The notes beneath the pieces are model-generated. The model was not told the DNA's origin. It did no database searches and saw nothing but the letters and a program-made list of their open reading frames with translations. The position numbers and the translations under genes were made by a program. Shown here piece by piece: positions 34,086 to 42,607 of a stretch of DNA of 64,000 nt (positions within the stretch are counted from its first letter, which is position 1; every line of letters begins with the position of its first letter). This stretch comes from Pseudoduganella umbonata (GTDB lineage Bacteria; Pseudomonadota; Gammaproteobacteria; Burkholderiales; Burkholderiaceae_D): assembly GCF_014192225.1 (NCBI RefSeq), contig NZ_JACHXS010000007.1, forward strand, positions 62,001 through 126,000, in the 5' to 3' direction.

Positions 34086-35557
34086 AACAGTCTTTGCAAC
34101 TGCGTACTTCCCAGCATCTCGCGCTGACGCCGCAACTGCAGCAGTCGATCCGGCTACTGCAACTGTCCACGCTGGAACTGCACCAGGAACTGGAACAGCT
34201 GCTGACCGATAACCCGCTGCTTGAACGGCTCGACGATCCGCTCGACCGTTCCGTACGGCTGCTGGGTGACGGCGCGATCAACACCGCGCAGGCACCTGGC
34301 GAAGCGCCACCGGAAGGCGGGCCGCCACAGGATGCGCCGGCGGCGCCGGAGCCCGAGCCGTTCGATGGCGGCGACGGCGAAGGCCTCGATGCCGGTCCCG
34401 GCGATACCGACTGGAGCAGCACGGGCAGCGGCAAGGGGCCGGACGACGACGATGCCCGGCCACAGCTCGAGGCGAGTCACCGCAGCCTGCGCGAGCACCT
34501 GATGGAGCAGATGCGCGTTACCGTGCTCGAGTCGCGCGACCGGGCACTGGTGGAGCTCATCATCGATGCGCTCGACGACAACGGCTACCTCGAGGAGAGC
34601 CTGGAAGAAATCCACGAGCGGCTGCCGGAAGAGCTGGAAATCGAGATCGACGAGCTGCGCACCGCGCTGAAGCTGCTGCAGAGTTTCGATCCGCCGGGGA
34701 TCGGTGCGCGCAATGCTTCCGAATGCCTGGCGCTGCAGATCCGGCGCATGCCGCAGGTGCCGCTTGTCACACGGCGCATGGCGCTGTGCATCGTTGAAAA
34801 CCACCTGCAGTGGTTTGCCCAGCGCGATTTCAACAAGCTGAAGAAAGCGCTCGATTGCGACGATGAGGATCTGCGCGAAGCGCAGGCAGTGATCCGGCAA
34901 TGCAACCCGCATCCGGGCGCCGCGTTCGCGGCCGACGTGTCAGACTACGTGGTACCGGATGTGGTGGTGAGGCGTGGGCGCAATGGCTGGATCGTCACGC
35001 TGAACAACGATGTGATGCCCCGCCTGCGCGTCAATGCGCTCTACGCCAGCCTGCTCAAGCAGGGCAAGGGTGAAACGCAGATGAATGCCCAGCTGCAGGA
35101 AGCCAAGTGGCTGATCAAGAATATGCGCCAGCGCTTCGACACGATCCTGCGCGTGGCCCAGGCCATCGTCGAGCGGCAGAAGAACTTTTTCTCGCATGGC
35201 GCCGTGGCAATGAGACCCCTTGTGTTACGTGAAATAGCTGATACACTGGGCCTACACGAGAGTACTATCTCTCGGGTAACAACTCAAAAATATATGCTGA
35301 CCCCGCATGGCATGTTTGAGTTGAAGTACTTTTTTGGCAGCCACGTCGCAACCGAAGCTGGTGGGGAAGCTTCCTCGACTGCGATCCGGGCGCTGATCGT
35401 GCAATTCACAGGAGCCGAAGACCCTAAAAACCCTTTATCCGACAGTAAGATTGCGGACATGCTGGGTGAACAAGGCATGGTGATTGCGCGACGCACTGTT
35501 GCCAAATATCGCGAAGCATTGAAAATCCCCCCGGTCAGCCTCCGTAAATCTCTGTAG
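34082..35557 (+). CDS. rpoN: RNA polymerase sigma-54 factor RpoN
   Basis: This 491-residue factor has the Gln/Leu-rich activator-interacting region I (residues 1-50, LQLRTSQHLALTPQLQQSIR), an acidic Pro/Ala/Gly-rich region II (about 60-125) and a core-binding domain. A helix-turn-helix (LGLHESTISRVTTQKYM) precedes the RpoN box ARRTVAKYRE at about 469-478, which contacts the -24 element. It drives nitrogen and other enhancer-dependent genes. The preceding ATG at 34071 opens a four-codon reading frame only, so 34082 is retained. Confidence 0.97.
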   Translation: MKQSLQLRTSQHLALTPQLQQSIRLLQLSTLELHQELEQLLTDNPLLERLDDPLDRSVRLLGDGAINTAQAPGEAPPEGGPPQDAPAAPEPEPFDGGDGEGLDAGPGDTDWSSTGSGKGPDDDDARPQLEASHRSLREHLMEQMRVTVLESRDRALVELIIDALDDNGYLEESLEEIHERLPEELEIEIDELRTALKLLQSFDPPGIGARNASECLALQIRRMPQVPLVTRRMALCIVENHLQWFAQRDFNKLKKALDCDDEDLREAQAVIRQCNPHPGAAFAADVSDYVVPDVVVRRGRNGWIVTLNNDVMPRLRVNALYASLLKQGKGETQMNAQLQEAKWLIKNMRQRFDTILRVAQAIVERQKNFFSHGAVAMRPLVLREIADTLGLHESTISRVTTQKYMLTPHGMFELKYFFGSHVATEAGGEASSTAIRALIVQFTGAEDPKNPLSDSKIADMLGEQGMVIARRTVAKYREALKIPPVSLRKSL

Positions 35558-35674
35558 TAATCTCAGTAGTAAGCCCATGCAGCAAAACCTGGTAGTACCT
35601 GGGTTCCTCTGCGCCGCCTTACTTGATTGGTGGAGAACGCACGAACCTGTAATATTTTCTTTAGGAGTGTGTGT

Positions 35675-36031
35675 ATGAATCTGACCATCAGTGGACACCA
35701 TATCGACGTTACCCCTGCCATTCGCGAGTATGTGCAGAACAAGCTGGAACGCGTCAGACGTCACTTCGATCAGTTGATCGATGTTAGTGTGATCCTGAGT
35801 GTAGATAATCTCACCGAGAAAGAGAAAAGGCAGAAAGCGGAAATCAACCTGCGCATGTCGGGCAAGACCGTGTTCGTCGAAAGCGTCGCACAGGATCTTT
35901 ATGCGGCCATCGACACGCTGATCGACAAGCTGGACCGCCAGGTCATGAAGCACAAGGATAAAGTGCAGAACCATAATCACGAGACCATCAAATACCTGAG
36001 CGAGGCCGAGAACCCCGCGTCGACCGCATAA
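35675..36031 (+). CDS. hpf: ribosome hibernation-promoting factor, short form
   Basis: This 118-residue protein of the HPF/RaiA (S30AE) family begins MNLTISGHHIDVTPAIREYV. It contains the basic RRHFDQLIDVSVILSVDN region and ends after YLSEAENP. It lacks the C-terminal dimerisation domain of long HPF. It binds the ribosomal A/P region and promotes 100S dimers in stationary phase. It lies 117 bases after rpoN, with an AGGAG Shine-Dalgarno, as in most betaproteobacteria. Confidence 0.95.
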   Translation: MNLTISGHHIDVTPAIREYVQNKLERVRRHFDQLIDVSVILSVDNLTEKEKRQKAEINLRMSGKTVFVESVAQDLYAAIDTLIDKLDRQVMKHKDKVQNHNHETIKYLSEAENPASTA

Positions 36032-36067
36032 CGACGGTCGCAGGTCGCAGTTTTTCAACTGCAGCAA

Positions 36068-36095
36068 CACAAGGGCGCATGATGCGCCCTTTGTT
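36068..36095 (+). terminator. terminator after hpf
   Basis: An imperfect palindrome ACAAGGGCGCA-TGATG-CGCCCTTTGT lies 37 bases after the hpf stop. The T-run is short, but the stem is strong. It probably ends the kdsD-to-hpf transcript. Confidence 0.7.
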
Positions 36096-36187
36096 ACATC
36101 TGGGCCCTGGCGCTTCTCACCTTTTACGCCACGTGATTCGCATCCATCGCTAGAATGAGGCAAATAACGACAACGATGCGAGACACC

Positions 36188-37270
36188 ATGACCGACCACG
36201 TCCATGCCAAGGTGCGTAACGGCACCGGCTTCATCACCCTCGACCGACCCAAGGCATTGAACTCGCTGTCGCTCGACATGATCCGGGCGATCACCGGCGC
36301 GTTGCTGGCCTGGCGCGACGACGACGACATCGCTGCCGTCGTCATCCGCAGCAGCACCGACAAGGCGCTGTGCGCGGGCGGCGACATCCGTTTCCTCCAC
36401 GCGGCGGGCAGCGCCACGCCGCAGCGTGGCAGCGCGCAGATCGAGGATTTCTTTACCGAGGAATATGCACTGAATTACATCGTGCATTGTTTCCCGAAAC
36501 CATACGTCGCCGTGATGGACGGCGTGGTCATGGGCGGCGGCATGGGCATTGCCCAGGGCGGACCGCAATTCGGCGTGCGCGTGGTGACCGACCGCACCCG
36601 GCTGGCGATGCCCGAGGTGAATATCGGACTGTTTCCGGATGTCGGCGGCAGTTACTTCCTGTCGCGCGCGCCCGGCAGGCTGGGTGTTTACCTGGCCCTG
36701 ACGGCATCGACGATCGGCGCCGCCGATGCACTGTACTGCGGGCTGGCCGACCATTACGTTCCCGCCCCCGAGCTGCCGCTGCTGGCCGACCTGGTCGGCT
36801 CCACCGCGGGCGCCGGGCTGCGCGAAGCGGTCGCCATGTTTTCCCGGCCTTTGCGCGGCGAGGCGGGCGCGTCGGAACTGCAGGCGCACCGGGCACTGGT
36901 CGACGACCATTTCGCGCACCGTTCGGTGGCCGACATCGTGGCATCGCTGCGCCGCGACGATCACCCGTTCGCGCAAAACGCACTGGCCGCCATGGCGCGC
37001 CGTTCGCCGCTGATGATGCGCGTAACGGCCGAGATGCTGCGGCGCGGCGCCACGATGGGCATCGCCGACTGCCTGCGGATGGAGCGCAACCTGGTGCGCC
37101 GCACATTCGAGCATGGCGAGGTGATCGAGGGCGTGCGCGCGCTGGCGATCGACAAGGACAATGCGCCGCGCTGGAATCCCCCATCGCTGGACGAAGTGAG
37201 CGACGAGATGGTGGCGCGATTCTTCGAACCGGCCTGGCCCGCATGGGCCCACCCGCTGCGCCACCTGTGA
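36188..37270 (+). CDS. enoyl-CoA hydratase/isomerase family, 3-hydroxyisobutyryl-CoA hydrolase type
   Basis: The protein has 360 residues from ATG 36188; in-frame ATGs at 36155 and 36176 are also possible and no start has a clear Shine-Dalgarno. The crotonase fold is seen in KALNSLSLDMIRAI, the oxyanion region KALCAGGDIRFLH, VAVMDGVVMGGGMGI and MPEVNIGLFPDVGGSYFLSR. The last motif, with Glu and Asp, is typical of 3-hydroxyisobutyryl-CoA hydrolase (valine breakdown) rather than ordinary enoyl-CoA hydratase. No other valine-catabolic gene is adjacent. Confidence 0.88.
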   Translation: MTDHVHAKVRNGTGFITLDRPKALNSLSLDMIRAITGALLAWRDDDDIAAVVIRSSTDKALCAGGDIRFLHAAGSATPQRGSAQIEDFFTEEYALNYIVHCFPKPYVAVMDGVVMGGGMGIAQGGPQFGVRVVTDRTRLAMPEVNIGLFPDVGGSYFLSRAPGRLGVYLALTASTIGAADALYCGLADHYVPAPELPLLADLVGSTAGAGLREAVAMFSRPLRGEAGASELQAHRALVDDHFAHRSVADIVASLRRDDHPFAQNALAAMARRSPLMMRVTAEMLRRGATMGIADCLRMERNLVRRTFEHGEVIEGVRALAIDKDNAPRWNPPSLDEVSDEMVARFFEPAWPAWAHPLRHL

Positions 37271-37280
37271 GCTTCCTGCC

Positions 37281-38288
37281 ATGAACCGCCGTGATTTCCT
37301 GACCTTCGCCGCCGCATCGGTGGCACTTCCCGCCTGGGCCCACGATGCGCCGGCCAGCGCCACGCAGGCGGCGCCGCCGCCTGCCGATGCCCCCCTGGTC
37401 GACCACCACCAGCACCTGTTCAGCCCGGCGATTGCGCGGCTGCTCGACACCGGAGCCGGCGGGCCCTCCGTGATCGCGGCGAAAGACATGATCGCGCTGC
37501 TCGATGCCGCCGGCATCCGGCGTGCCGTGCTGCTCTCCACTGCCTATGTATGGGGCAGCCCTTCACGCAAGATCGAGGACGAGTACTTGAAAGTGCGCGC
37601 CGAGAACGACTTCAACGGCGCGCAGGCCGCGCTGTACCCGGACCGGTTGCTGGCTTTTTGCAGCGTCAACCCGCTGAAGGACTACGCACTGGAAGAACTG
37701 GAACGCTGTGCCGCGCTGCCGGACCTGAAGCATGGCCTGAAACTGCATTTCGGGAATTCGGACGTGCAGCTGGAACTGCCCGAACACGCCGCGCGGCTGC
37801 GGCAGGTGTTCGCCGCGGCCAATGCGAAGAAGATGGCCATTGCCGTGCACATGCGGGCCTCCGTATCGAAGCACCGGCCCTATGGCGCGGCGCAGGCGCG
37901 GATTTTCCTCGAGCAGTTATTGCCCGCCGCACCGGACGTAACGGTGCAGGTCGCGCACCTGGCAGGCACGGGCCCAGGCTACGGCGATCCACCGTCGGAC
38001 GAAGCGCTGGGGGTGCTGGCCGAAGCGGTGGCGGCGCACGATCCGCGCACGAAACGGCTGTGGTTCGACGCCGCCACGATGGCCAACCCGGATATCACGC
38101 CGCCGCAGCGGGAAAAGCTGGCGCAGCGCATCCGGCAGATCGGCGCCGACCGCGTCCTGTTCGGGTCGGATGCCGCCGCGGGCAAGAACCTGCGCCCGCG
38201 CGAGAGCTGGGCCGCGTTCCGGCAACTGCCGCTGTCGGAGGCCGAATTCAAGCGGATTGCCAAGAACGTCGCGCCGTACTGGAAGTAA
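37281..38288 (+). CDS. amidohydrolase-2 family metal-dependent hydrolase with Tat signal
   Basis: This 335-residue protein starts MNRRDFLTFAAASVALPAWA, a twin-arginine signal, so it is probably exported folded. The mature part is a TIM-barrel amidohydrolase_2 domain with the metal motif VDHHQHLF (HxH) near residue 43. Strands such as VAHLAGTGPGYGDPP and VLFGSDAAAGKN (C-terminal Asp) follow. Substrate unknown; the family includes decarboxylases and lactonases. It starts 10 bases after the crotonase gene, suggesting an operon. Confidence 0.85.
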   Translation: MNRRDFLTFAAASVALPAWAHDAPASATQAAPPPADAPLVDHHQHLFSPAIARLLDTGAGGPSVIAAKDMIALLDAAGIRRAVLLSTAYVWGSPSRKIEDEYLKVRAENDFNGAQAALYPDRLLAFCSVNPLKDYALEELERCAALPDLKHGLKLHFGNSDVQLELPEHAARLRQVFAAANAKKMAIAVHMRASVSKHRPYGAAQARIFLEQLLPAAPDVTVQVAHLAGTGPGYGDPPSDEALGVLAEAVAAHDPRTKRLWFDAATMANPDITPPQREKLAQRIRQIGADRVLFGSDAAAGKNLRPRESWAAFRQLPLSEAEFKRIAKNVAPYWK

Positions 38289-38290
38289 TC

Positions 38291-38533
38291 GCAGCGGTGT
38301 GCGCTTGCAAGCGCACACTCCTTGCACTGGCAGTTAGTGCTGTTCGCGGTGGCGTAGCAGGGGTTTCGCGGAGCCTGCTCCGCGCCTGCGCAGCGGTGTG
38401 CGCCTGCAAGCGCACACTCCTTGCACCGGCAGTTAGTGCTGTTCGCGATGGCGTAGCAGGGGTTTCGCGGAGCCTGCTCCGCGCCTGCGCAGCGGTGTGC
38501 GCTTGCAAGCGCACACTCCTTGCATCGCCTGAC
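38291..38533. repeat. 99-bp tandem array with palindromes, downstream of rapZ
   Basis: Units run 38291-38389 and 38390-38488, and a third partial one begins at 38489 and enters the rapZ 3' end. Each unit holds a near-perfect palindrome with core GTGCGCTTGCAAGCGCAC and a second hairpin GCGGAGCAGGCTCCGC. Read in the rapZ direction, it also holds a copy of the gene's last bases (CGCGAACAgCACTAA against CGCGAACAaCACTAA). Shared sequence with the array near 41 kb amounts to about 75 bp per unit. It fills the space between two convergent genes. Confidence 0.95.
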
Positions 38534-39397
38534 TTAGTGTTGTTCGCGATGCCGCAACACCACACGCTCGCTCGGATTGAAATGCCGCGCGAGCCGCTCG
38601 GCCATGTACACCGAGCGGTGCTGGCCGCCGGTGCAACCGATGGCGACCGTCAGGTAGCTGCGGTTGTCCGTCTTGAATGCCGGCAGCCACTTTTCGATGA
38701 AGGCACGGATATCGCTGAACATTTCTTCGGCGCTCGGCTGCGCGTCGAGGAAAGCAATCACGGGCGCATCGCGGCCGTTCAGCGGGCGCAGCGCCAGGTC
38801 GTAATACGGGTTCGGGATCGCGCGCACGTCGAATACGAAGTCCGCATCCTGCGGTACGCCCACCTTGAACGCGAACGACTCGAAGAACAGCGTCAGCGGC
38901 GCATTCTCGCTTTCGACCAGTTCCTTGATCCAGGCGCGCAGCTTGTTGGCGGAAATCTCCGAGGTGTCGATCACGTGGCCCAATTGCTCGATCGCGGACA
39001 GGCGCTCGCGTTCTTCGCCGATGCATTCGATCAGCGTGCGGCGTGCCGCCGGATTCTTCCCAGGATGCAGCTCGTGCGACAGTGGATGGCTGCGGCGCGT
39101 TTCCGAGAAACGCGCCACCAGCGAGTGGGTGCTCGCCGTGAGGAACATGATCTTCACGTCATGTCCCAGTTCGCGCAGCTGGCGTACGTCGGCCGGCAAG
39201 CTGGCCAGCGAAGCCGCGCTGCGGGCGTCGACCGCCACGGCCAGTGCCGGCGTGCCTTCCTCGGCCAGCGTGGCAACGAGATTGGCCAGCAAGGCTGGCG
39301 GCAAGTTATCTACACAGTAATAGCCGGTGTCTTCGAGTACGTTCAGGGCCACCGATTTGCCCGAGCCGGAAATGCCGGTAATAAGGACGATGCGCAT
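38534..39397 (-). CDS. rapZ: RNase adapter protein RapZ
   Basis: This 287-residue protein has Walker A GISGSGKS (8-15), a DNLP motif near residue 29 and a C-terminal RNA-binding domain with IGCTGGQHRSVYMAERLARHF. In E. coli RapZ directs RNase E to the GlmZ sRNA and so controls GlmS. ATG 39397 was chosen because it starts the conserved MRIVLITGISGSGKS. Its stop codon lies at the edge of the 99-bp array, and the antiporter gene lies upstream. Confidence 0.95.
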   Translation of the reverse strand: MRIVLITGISGSGKSVALNVLEDTGYYCVDNLPPALLANLVATLAEEGTPALAVAVDARSAASLASLPADVRQLRELGHDVKIMFLTASTHSLVARFSETRRSHPLSHELHPGKNPAARRTLIECIGEERERLSAIEQLGHVIDTSEISANKLRAWIKELVESENAPLTLFFESFAFKVGVPQDADFVFDVRAIPNPYYDLALRPLNGRDAPVIAFLDAQPSAEEMFSDIRAFIEKWLPAFKTDNRSYLTVAIGCTGGQHRSVYMAERLARHFNPSERVVLRHREQH

Positions 39398-39438
39398 GCG
39401 CGGATGATACCTTAAAACGGCAGCAAGAAGATGAGCGC

Positions 39439-40692
39439 TCAGCGTCGCCAGAAACGGTCGAGCAGAGGCGTCACGCTGGTACCGTGGATGACGATCGACA
39501 GCATGATGACGGCAACGGTGATGCCGGTCAGGCTGCGCGCCAGCGGCTCCGGCAAGCCGTGGTTGATCGCATACATCAGGTAGTACAGCGAACCGATCCC
39601 GCGCACTCCGAACCACGCAATGATCACGCGTGCCTGCATGCTGCCGCGGCCGAGCGCAATGAATACGCTAACGGGACGCGCCACGCAGAACAGGAACAGC
39701 GCCGTGGCCCAGCCCCGCCAGTCATCGATCCAGTACACCGCGGCGCCGCCCAGGAGCAACACCAGGGTCAGTTCCGACAGCCGTTCCAGGTGTTCCTTGA
39801 ACAGCAGCGAGTTGGCGGAAATGGTGTCCTGCACCGGCTCGACACCCTTCTCGGTAACGATGGCCTTGCCGCAGCGCGCCGCGAGCGTCAGTTCGGTCTG
39901 GCGCAGTGCCACGCCGGCCGCGAATACGGCGAGGAATCCCCACGCGTCCACCGCTACGGTCAGTCCATAGGCCACGGCAATCAGGCCCAATCCCATCAGG
40001 TCGTCCAGTACTTCGTGCTGCGGCCGGTAGCGGCGCAGCGCATGGCTCACCCGTGCCAGGGCGGCACCGCAGGCGCTGCCGATCGCAATGCCGCCGATGG
40101 TGCCCCATAGCAGCTCCATGCCGAGCCAGTGCAGGCCATTCGGGCCCAGGTCGTGCAGGCCAAGCAGTCCGAGCCCCAGCATCACGAACGGGAAGGCGCT
40201 GCCATCGTTCATGCCGGCTTCGGAGCTCAGCGCAAAGCGCAACGGATCCTTGTCGCCGGCATGGCGCAGCTGCACGTCGCTCGCCAGCACGGGATCGGTC
40301 GGCGCGAGCGTGGCGCCAAGCAGCACGCCGGCGCCGATCGGCAAGTCCAGCACGTAGTATGCAAACAGCGTCATCAGCCCGACCGATATCGCCATCGCCA
40401 GCCATGCCAGGCGGATCGGCTGCGACCAGCGCGGGAGCGTCACGGGAACCGGCATCTTGATGCCCGCCGAAAACAGCGAAATCAGCACGGCCACTTCCGT
40501 CAGCACTTCGAGCAGCGGCGCTTCCACGAGTGGATCGAAGGAGAAAATACCCAGGCCGTGCGGCCCCACGACCAGGCCGACGGCGAGGTAGATCATCGCG
40601 GACGTGAAAGGGAGATGGGCGATCGGCGTTCCCCACAGCCCACGGGCCAGCATCAGGCAGCCGATCAGGAGGAACCACTGGAAAGTCGCCAT
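39439..40692 (-). CDS. Na+/H+ antiporter, NhaP (CPA1) type
   Basis: This 417-residue protein has about 12 hydrophobic segments. The CPA1 ion-site motifs are LGATLAPTDPVLASDVQ (TDP, about 129-145) and SSEAGMNDGSAFPFVML (the Asn-Asp pair near 162). There is no RCK domain, unlike the Kef-type gene at 28 kb. It lies between hprK and rapZ, which are usually adjacent in betaproteobacteria. The 120-bp array separates it from hprK. Confidence 0.88.
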   Translation of the reverse strand: MATFQWFLLIGCLMLARGLWGTPIAHLPFTSAMIYLAVGLVVGPHGLGIFSFDPLVEAPLLEVLTEVAVLISLFSAGIKMPVPVTLPRWSQPIRLAWLAMAISVGLMTLFAYYVLDLPIGAGVLLGATLAPTDPVLASDVQLRHAGDKDPLRFALSSEAGMNDGSAFPFVMLGLGLLGLHDLGPNGLHWLGMELLWGTIGGIAIGSACGAALARVSHALRRYRPQHEVLDDLMGLGLIAVAYGLTVAVDAWGFLAVFAAGVALRQTELTLAARCGKAIVTEKGVEPVQDTISANSLLFKEHLERLSELTLVLLLGGAAVYWIDDWRGWATALFLFCVARPVSVFIALGRGSMQARVIIAWFGVRGIGSLYYLMYAINHGLPEPLARSLTGITVAVIMLSIVIHGTSVTPLLDRFWRR

Positions 40693-40770
40693 GGAGAAGT
40701 TGCCGAAGACCGCAAGGCCCGATCTTACCGGTTTGCAGCACAGCGTGGCGCCAGCGACAGCCCGCCTGGA

Positions 40771-41179
40771 CTACGTTGGAAAGAACGGGACTTCAGTCCC
40801 CGCTCATTGCCTGCCGTTGGTGGAGCAGTGTTTCACCGAGCATGCTCGGTGCTGCGGAACGGTGCGCGCTTGCAAGCGCGCACTCCTTGGCAACGTTGCA
40901 ATGAAGGGGACTTCAGTCCCCGCTCATTGCCTGCCGTTGGTGGAGCAGGATTTCACCGAGCATGCTCGGTGCTGCGGAACGGTGCGCGCTTGCAAGCGCG
41001 CACTCCTTGGCAACGTTGCAATGAAGGGGACTTCAGTCCCCGCTCATTGCCTGCCGTTGGTGGAGCAGTGTTTCACCGAGCATGCTCGGTGCTGCGGAAC
41101 GGTGCGCGCTTGCAAGCGCGCACTCCTTGGCAACGTTGCAATGAAGGGGACTTCAGTCCCCGCTCATTGCCTGCCGTTG
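40771..41179. repeat. 120-bp tandem array with palindromes, overlapping the hprK 3' end
   Basis: Three complete 120-bp units (40801-40920, 40921-41040, 41041-41160) differ at two bases only (near 40949). A decayed partial unit precedes them (40771-40800) and a partial one is inside hprK (41161-41179). Each has palindromes GGGGACTTCAGTCCCC, CACCGAGCATGCTCGGTG and one with core GCGCGCTTGCAAGCGCGC. The last eight codons of hprK including the stop recur in every unit. The array does not resemble CRISPR: there are no unique spacers. Confidence 0.96.
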
Positions 41180-42088
41180 CCGTTCCATGAACTCCTGCAG
41201 CGTGTCGATCCCGCGCAGTTGCAGAATGGTGTTCCGTACCGCGGCCTCGAGCAGCACGGCGATGTTGCGGCCGGCAGCAACGGGGATCACGACCTTGCGG
41301 ATCGGCAGGCCCAGCACATCCTCGGTAGGAAACTGGAATGGCAGGCGCTCCACTTCTTCCTCGAGGGCGGAGCGGCGCACGAGATGGACGATCAGCTTCA
41401 GGCGCATCTTGCGGCGTACCGCGGTCTCGCCGAAGATCGCCTTGATGTCCAGCAGGCCCAGCCCGCGCACTTCGAGCAGGTTCTGCAGCAGGGGCGGGCA
41501 GCGGCCCTCGATCATGTTCGGCGCAATGCGCGAAAACTCGACGGCATCGTCGGCCACCAGGCCGTGGCTGCGGGAAATCAGTTCCAGGCCCAGTTCGCTC
41601 TTGCCCAGGCCGGAATCGCCGGTGATCAGCACGCCAACACCGAGCACGTCCATGAAAACACCGTGCATGATGATGCGTTGCGCCAGTTTCTTCGACAGGT
41701 ACACGCGCAGGAAGTCGATCACCTGCGCGGCCGGAAGCGGCGTGGAAAACAGCGGAATATTCTTTTCGTCGCAGATCGCGAGAATGTCGGGCGGTGTTTC
41801 CAGCCCTTGCGCAACGATCAGCGCCGGCGGCCCGCCTGCGATCAGCTCGCCGATGACGTGGGCGCGCGTGAGCGCCTTGAGCCGGTGGTAATAGTTGATT
41901 TCCTGGTGTCCGAACACCTGGATGCGGCCCGGGTGAATCGTGTTCAGGTGGCCCACCTGGTCGGCGGCCGAGGCGGCGTCGCCAGAGATCGTGCGTTCGC
42001 CACCGGGAAAGCCGGCGAACCAGCCCAGCTGCAAAGATTCCCGATTGTCGTCGTAGAGGCGTTGAATCGTCAGGGGGTTTTGCAGCAT
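41153..42088 (-). CDS. hprK: HPr kinase/phosphorylase
   Basis: This 311-residue enzyme phosphorylates and dephosphorylates HPr at Ser46. The catalytic His region HGVFMDVLGVGVLITG (H142), P-loop GDSGLGKS (157-164) and signature IEGRCPPLLQNLLEVRGLGLLDI are intact. In betaproteobacteria it is part of the nitrogen-PTS output with ptsN. Its last residues (QAMSGD) and stop lie inside the first repeat of the 120-bp array. It starts 36 bases after ptsN. Confidence 0.96.
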   Translation of the reverse strand: MLQNPLTIQRLYDDNRESLQLGWFAGFPGGERTISGDAASAADQVGHLNTIHPGRIQVFGHQEINYYHRLKALTRAHVIGELIAGGPPALIVAQGLETPPDILAICDEKNIPLFSTPLPAAQVIDFLRVYLSKKLAQRIIMHGVFMDVLGVGVLITGDSGLGKSELGLELISRSHGLVADDAVEFSRIAPNMIEGRCPPLLQNLLEVRGLGLLDIKAIFGETAVRRKMRLKLIVHLVRRSALEEEVERLPFQFPTEDVLGLPIRKVVIPVAAGRNIAVLLEAAVRNTILQLRGIDTLQEFMERQRQAMSGD

Positions 42089-42124
42089 GGACTTTTTTTA
42101 TTGTGGAATAGGGCGATGCCCGGT

Positions 42125-42607
42125 TCAGCCCGCCGCCTGCAGGCTGGGCTGCCAGTCCACGATGCGGCGATACACGGACGTAGCGTCGGGATCGGTGGAC
42201 AGCGCCTGGCGGAAACTATCGTCCGAGAACATTTCAGCGATCTCGGAAAGAATTTCCAGGTGCTGCTGCGTCACGTGATCGGGAATCAGCAGAAAGAACA
42301 GCAAATTGACAGGTTTGCCATCGGGCGATTCGAACGGAATCGGTTCGGCCAGCCGCACGAAGGCCGCCAGTGGCGACTTCAGGCTTTTCGCGCCCTTGAC
42401 CCGGCCGTGGGGCACGGCCACGCCGTGTCCCAGGCCGGTCGAACCCAGCCGTTCGCGGGCAAACAGGTTGTCCGAAACGGTTGAGCGGGCGATACCGCAA
42501 TTGTTTTCGAAAATCAGGCCCGCTTGCTCGAAAGCGCGCTTCTTGCTGGAGACTTCCAGGTCCAGTTGAACGTTCTCGGGCGAAAGGATTTTACTCAGGT
42601 TGTTCAT
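42125..42607 (-). CDS. ptsN: PTS IIA component PtsN (EIIA-Ntr)
   Basis: This 160-residue PTS EIIA type-2 domain protein has the phospho-accepting His in VAVPHGRVKG (H67). Motifs LGSTGLGHG and VNLLFFLLIPDHVTQQHLEILSEIAE are typical. It has no transporter partner and regulates potassium and nitrogen responses in other proteobacteria. ATG 42607 was chosen for MNNLSKILSPENVQLDL. hprK lies just downstream; hpf, its usual neighbour, is 6 kb away on the other strand. Confidence 0.95.
   Translation of the reverse strand: MNNLSKILSPENVQLDLEVSSKKRAFEQAGLIFENNCGIARSTVSDNLFARERLGSTGLGHGVAVPHGRVKGAKSLKSPLAAFVRLAEPIPFESPDGKPVNLLFFLLIPDHVTQQHLEILSEIAEMFSDDSFRQALSTDPDATSVYRRIVDWQPSLQAAG

Noticed and set aside
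38291..41179. CRISPR arrays
   Set aside because: The units are repeated in full with no unique spacers, contain internal palindromes and gene ends, and there are no cas genes.
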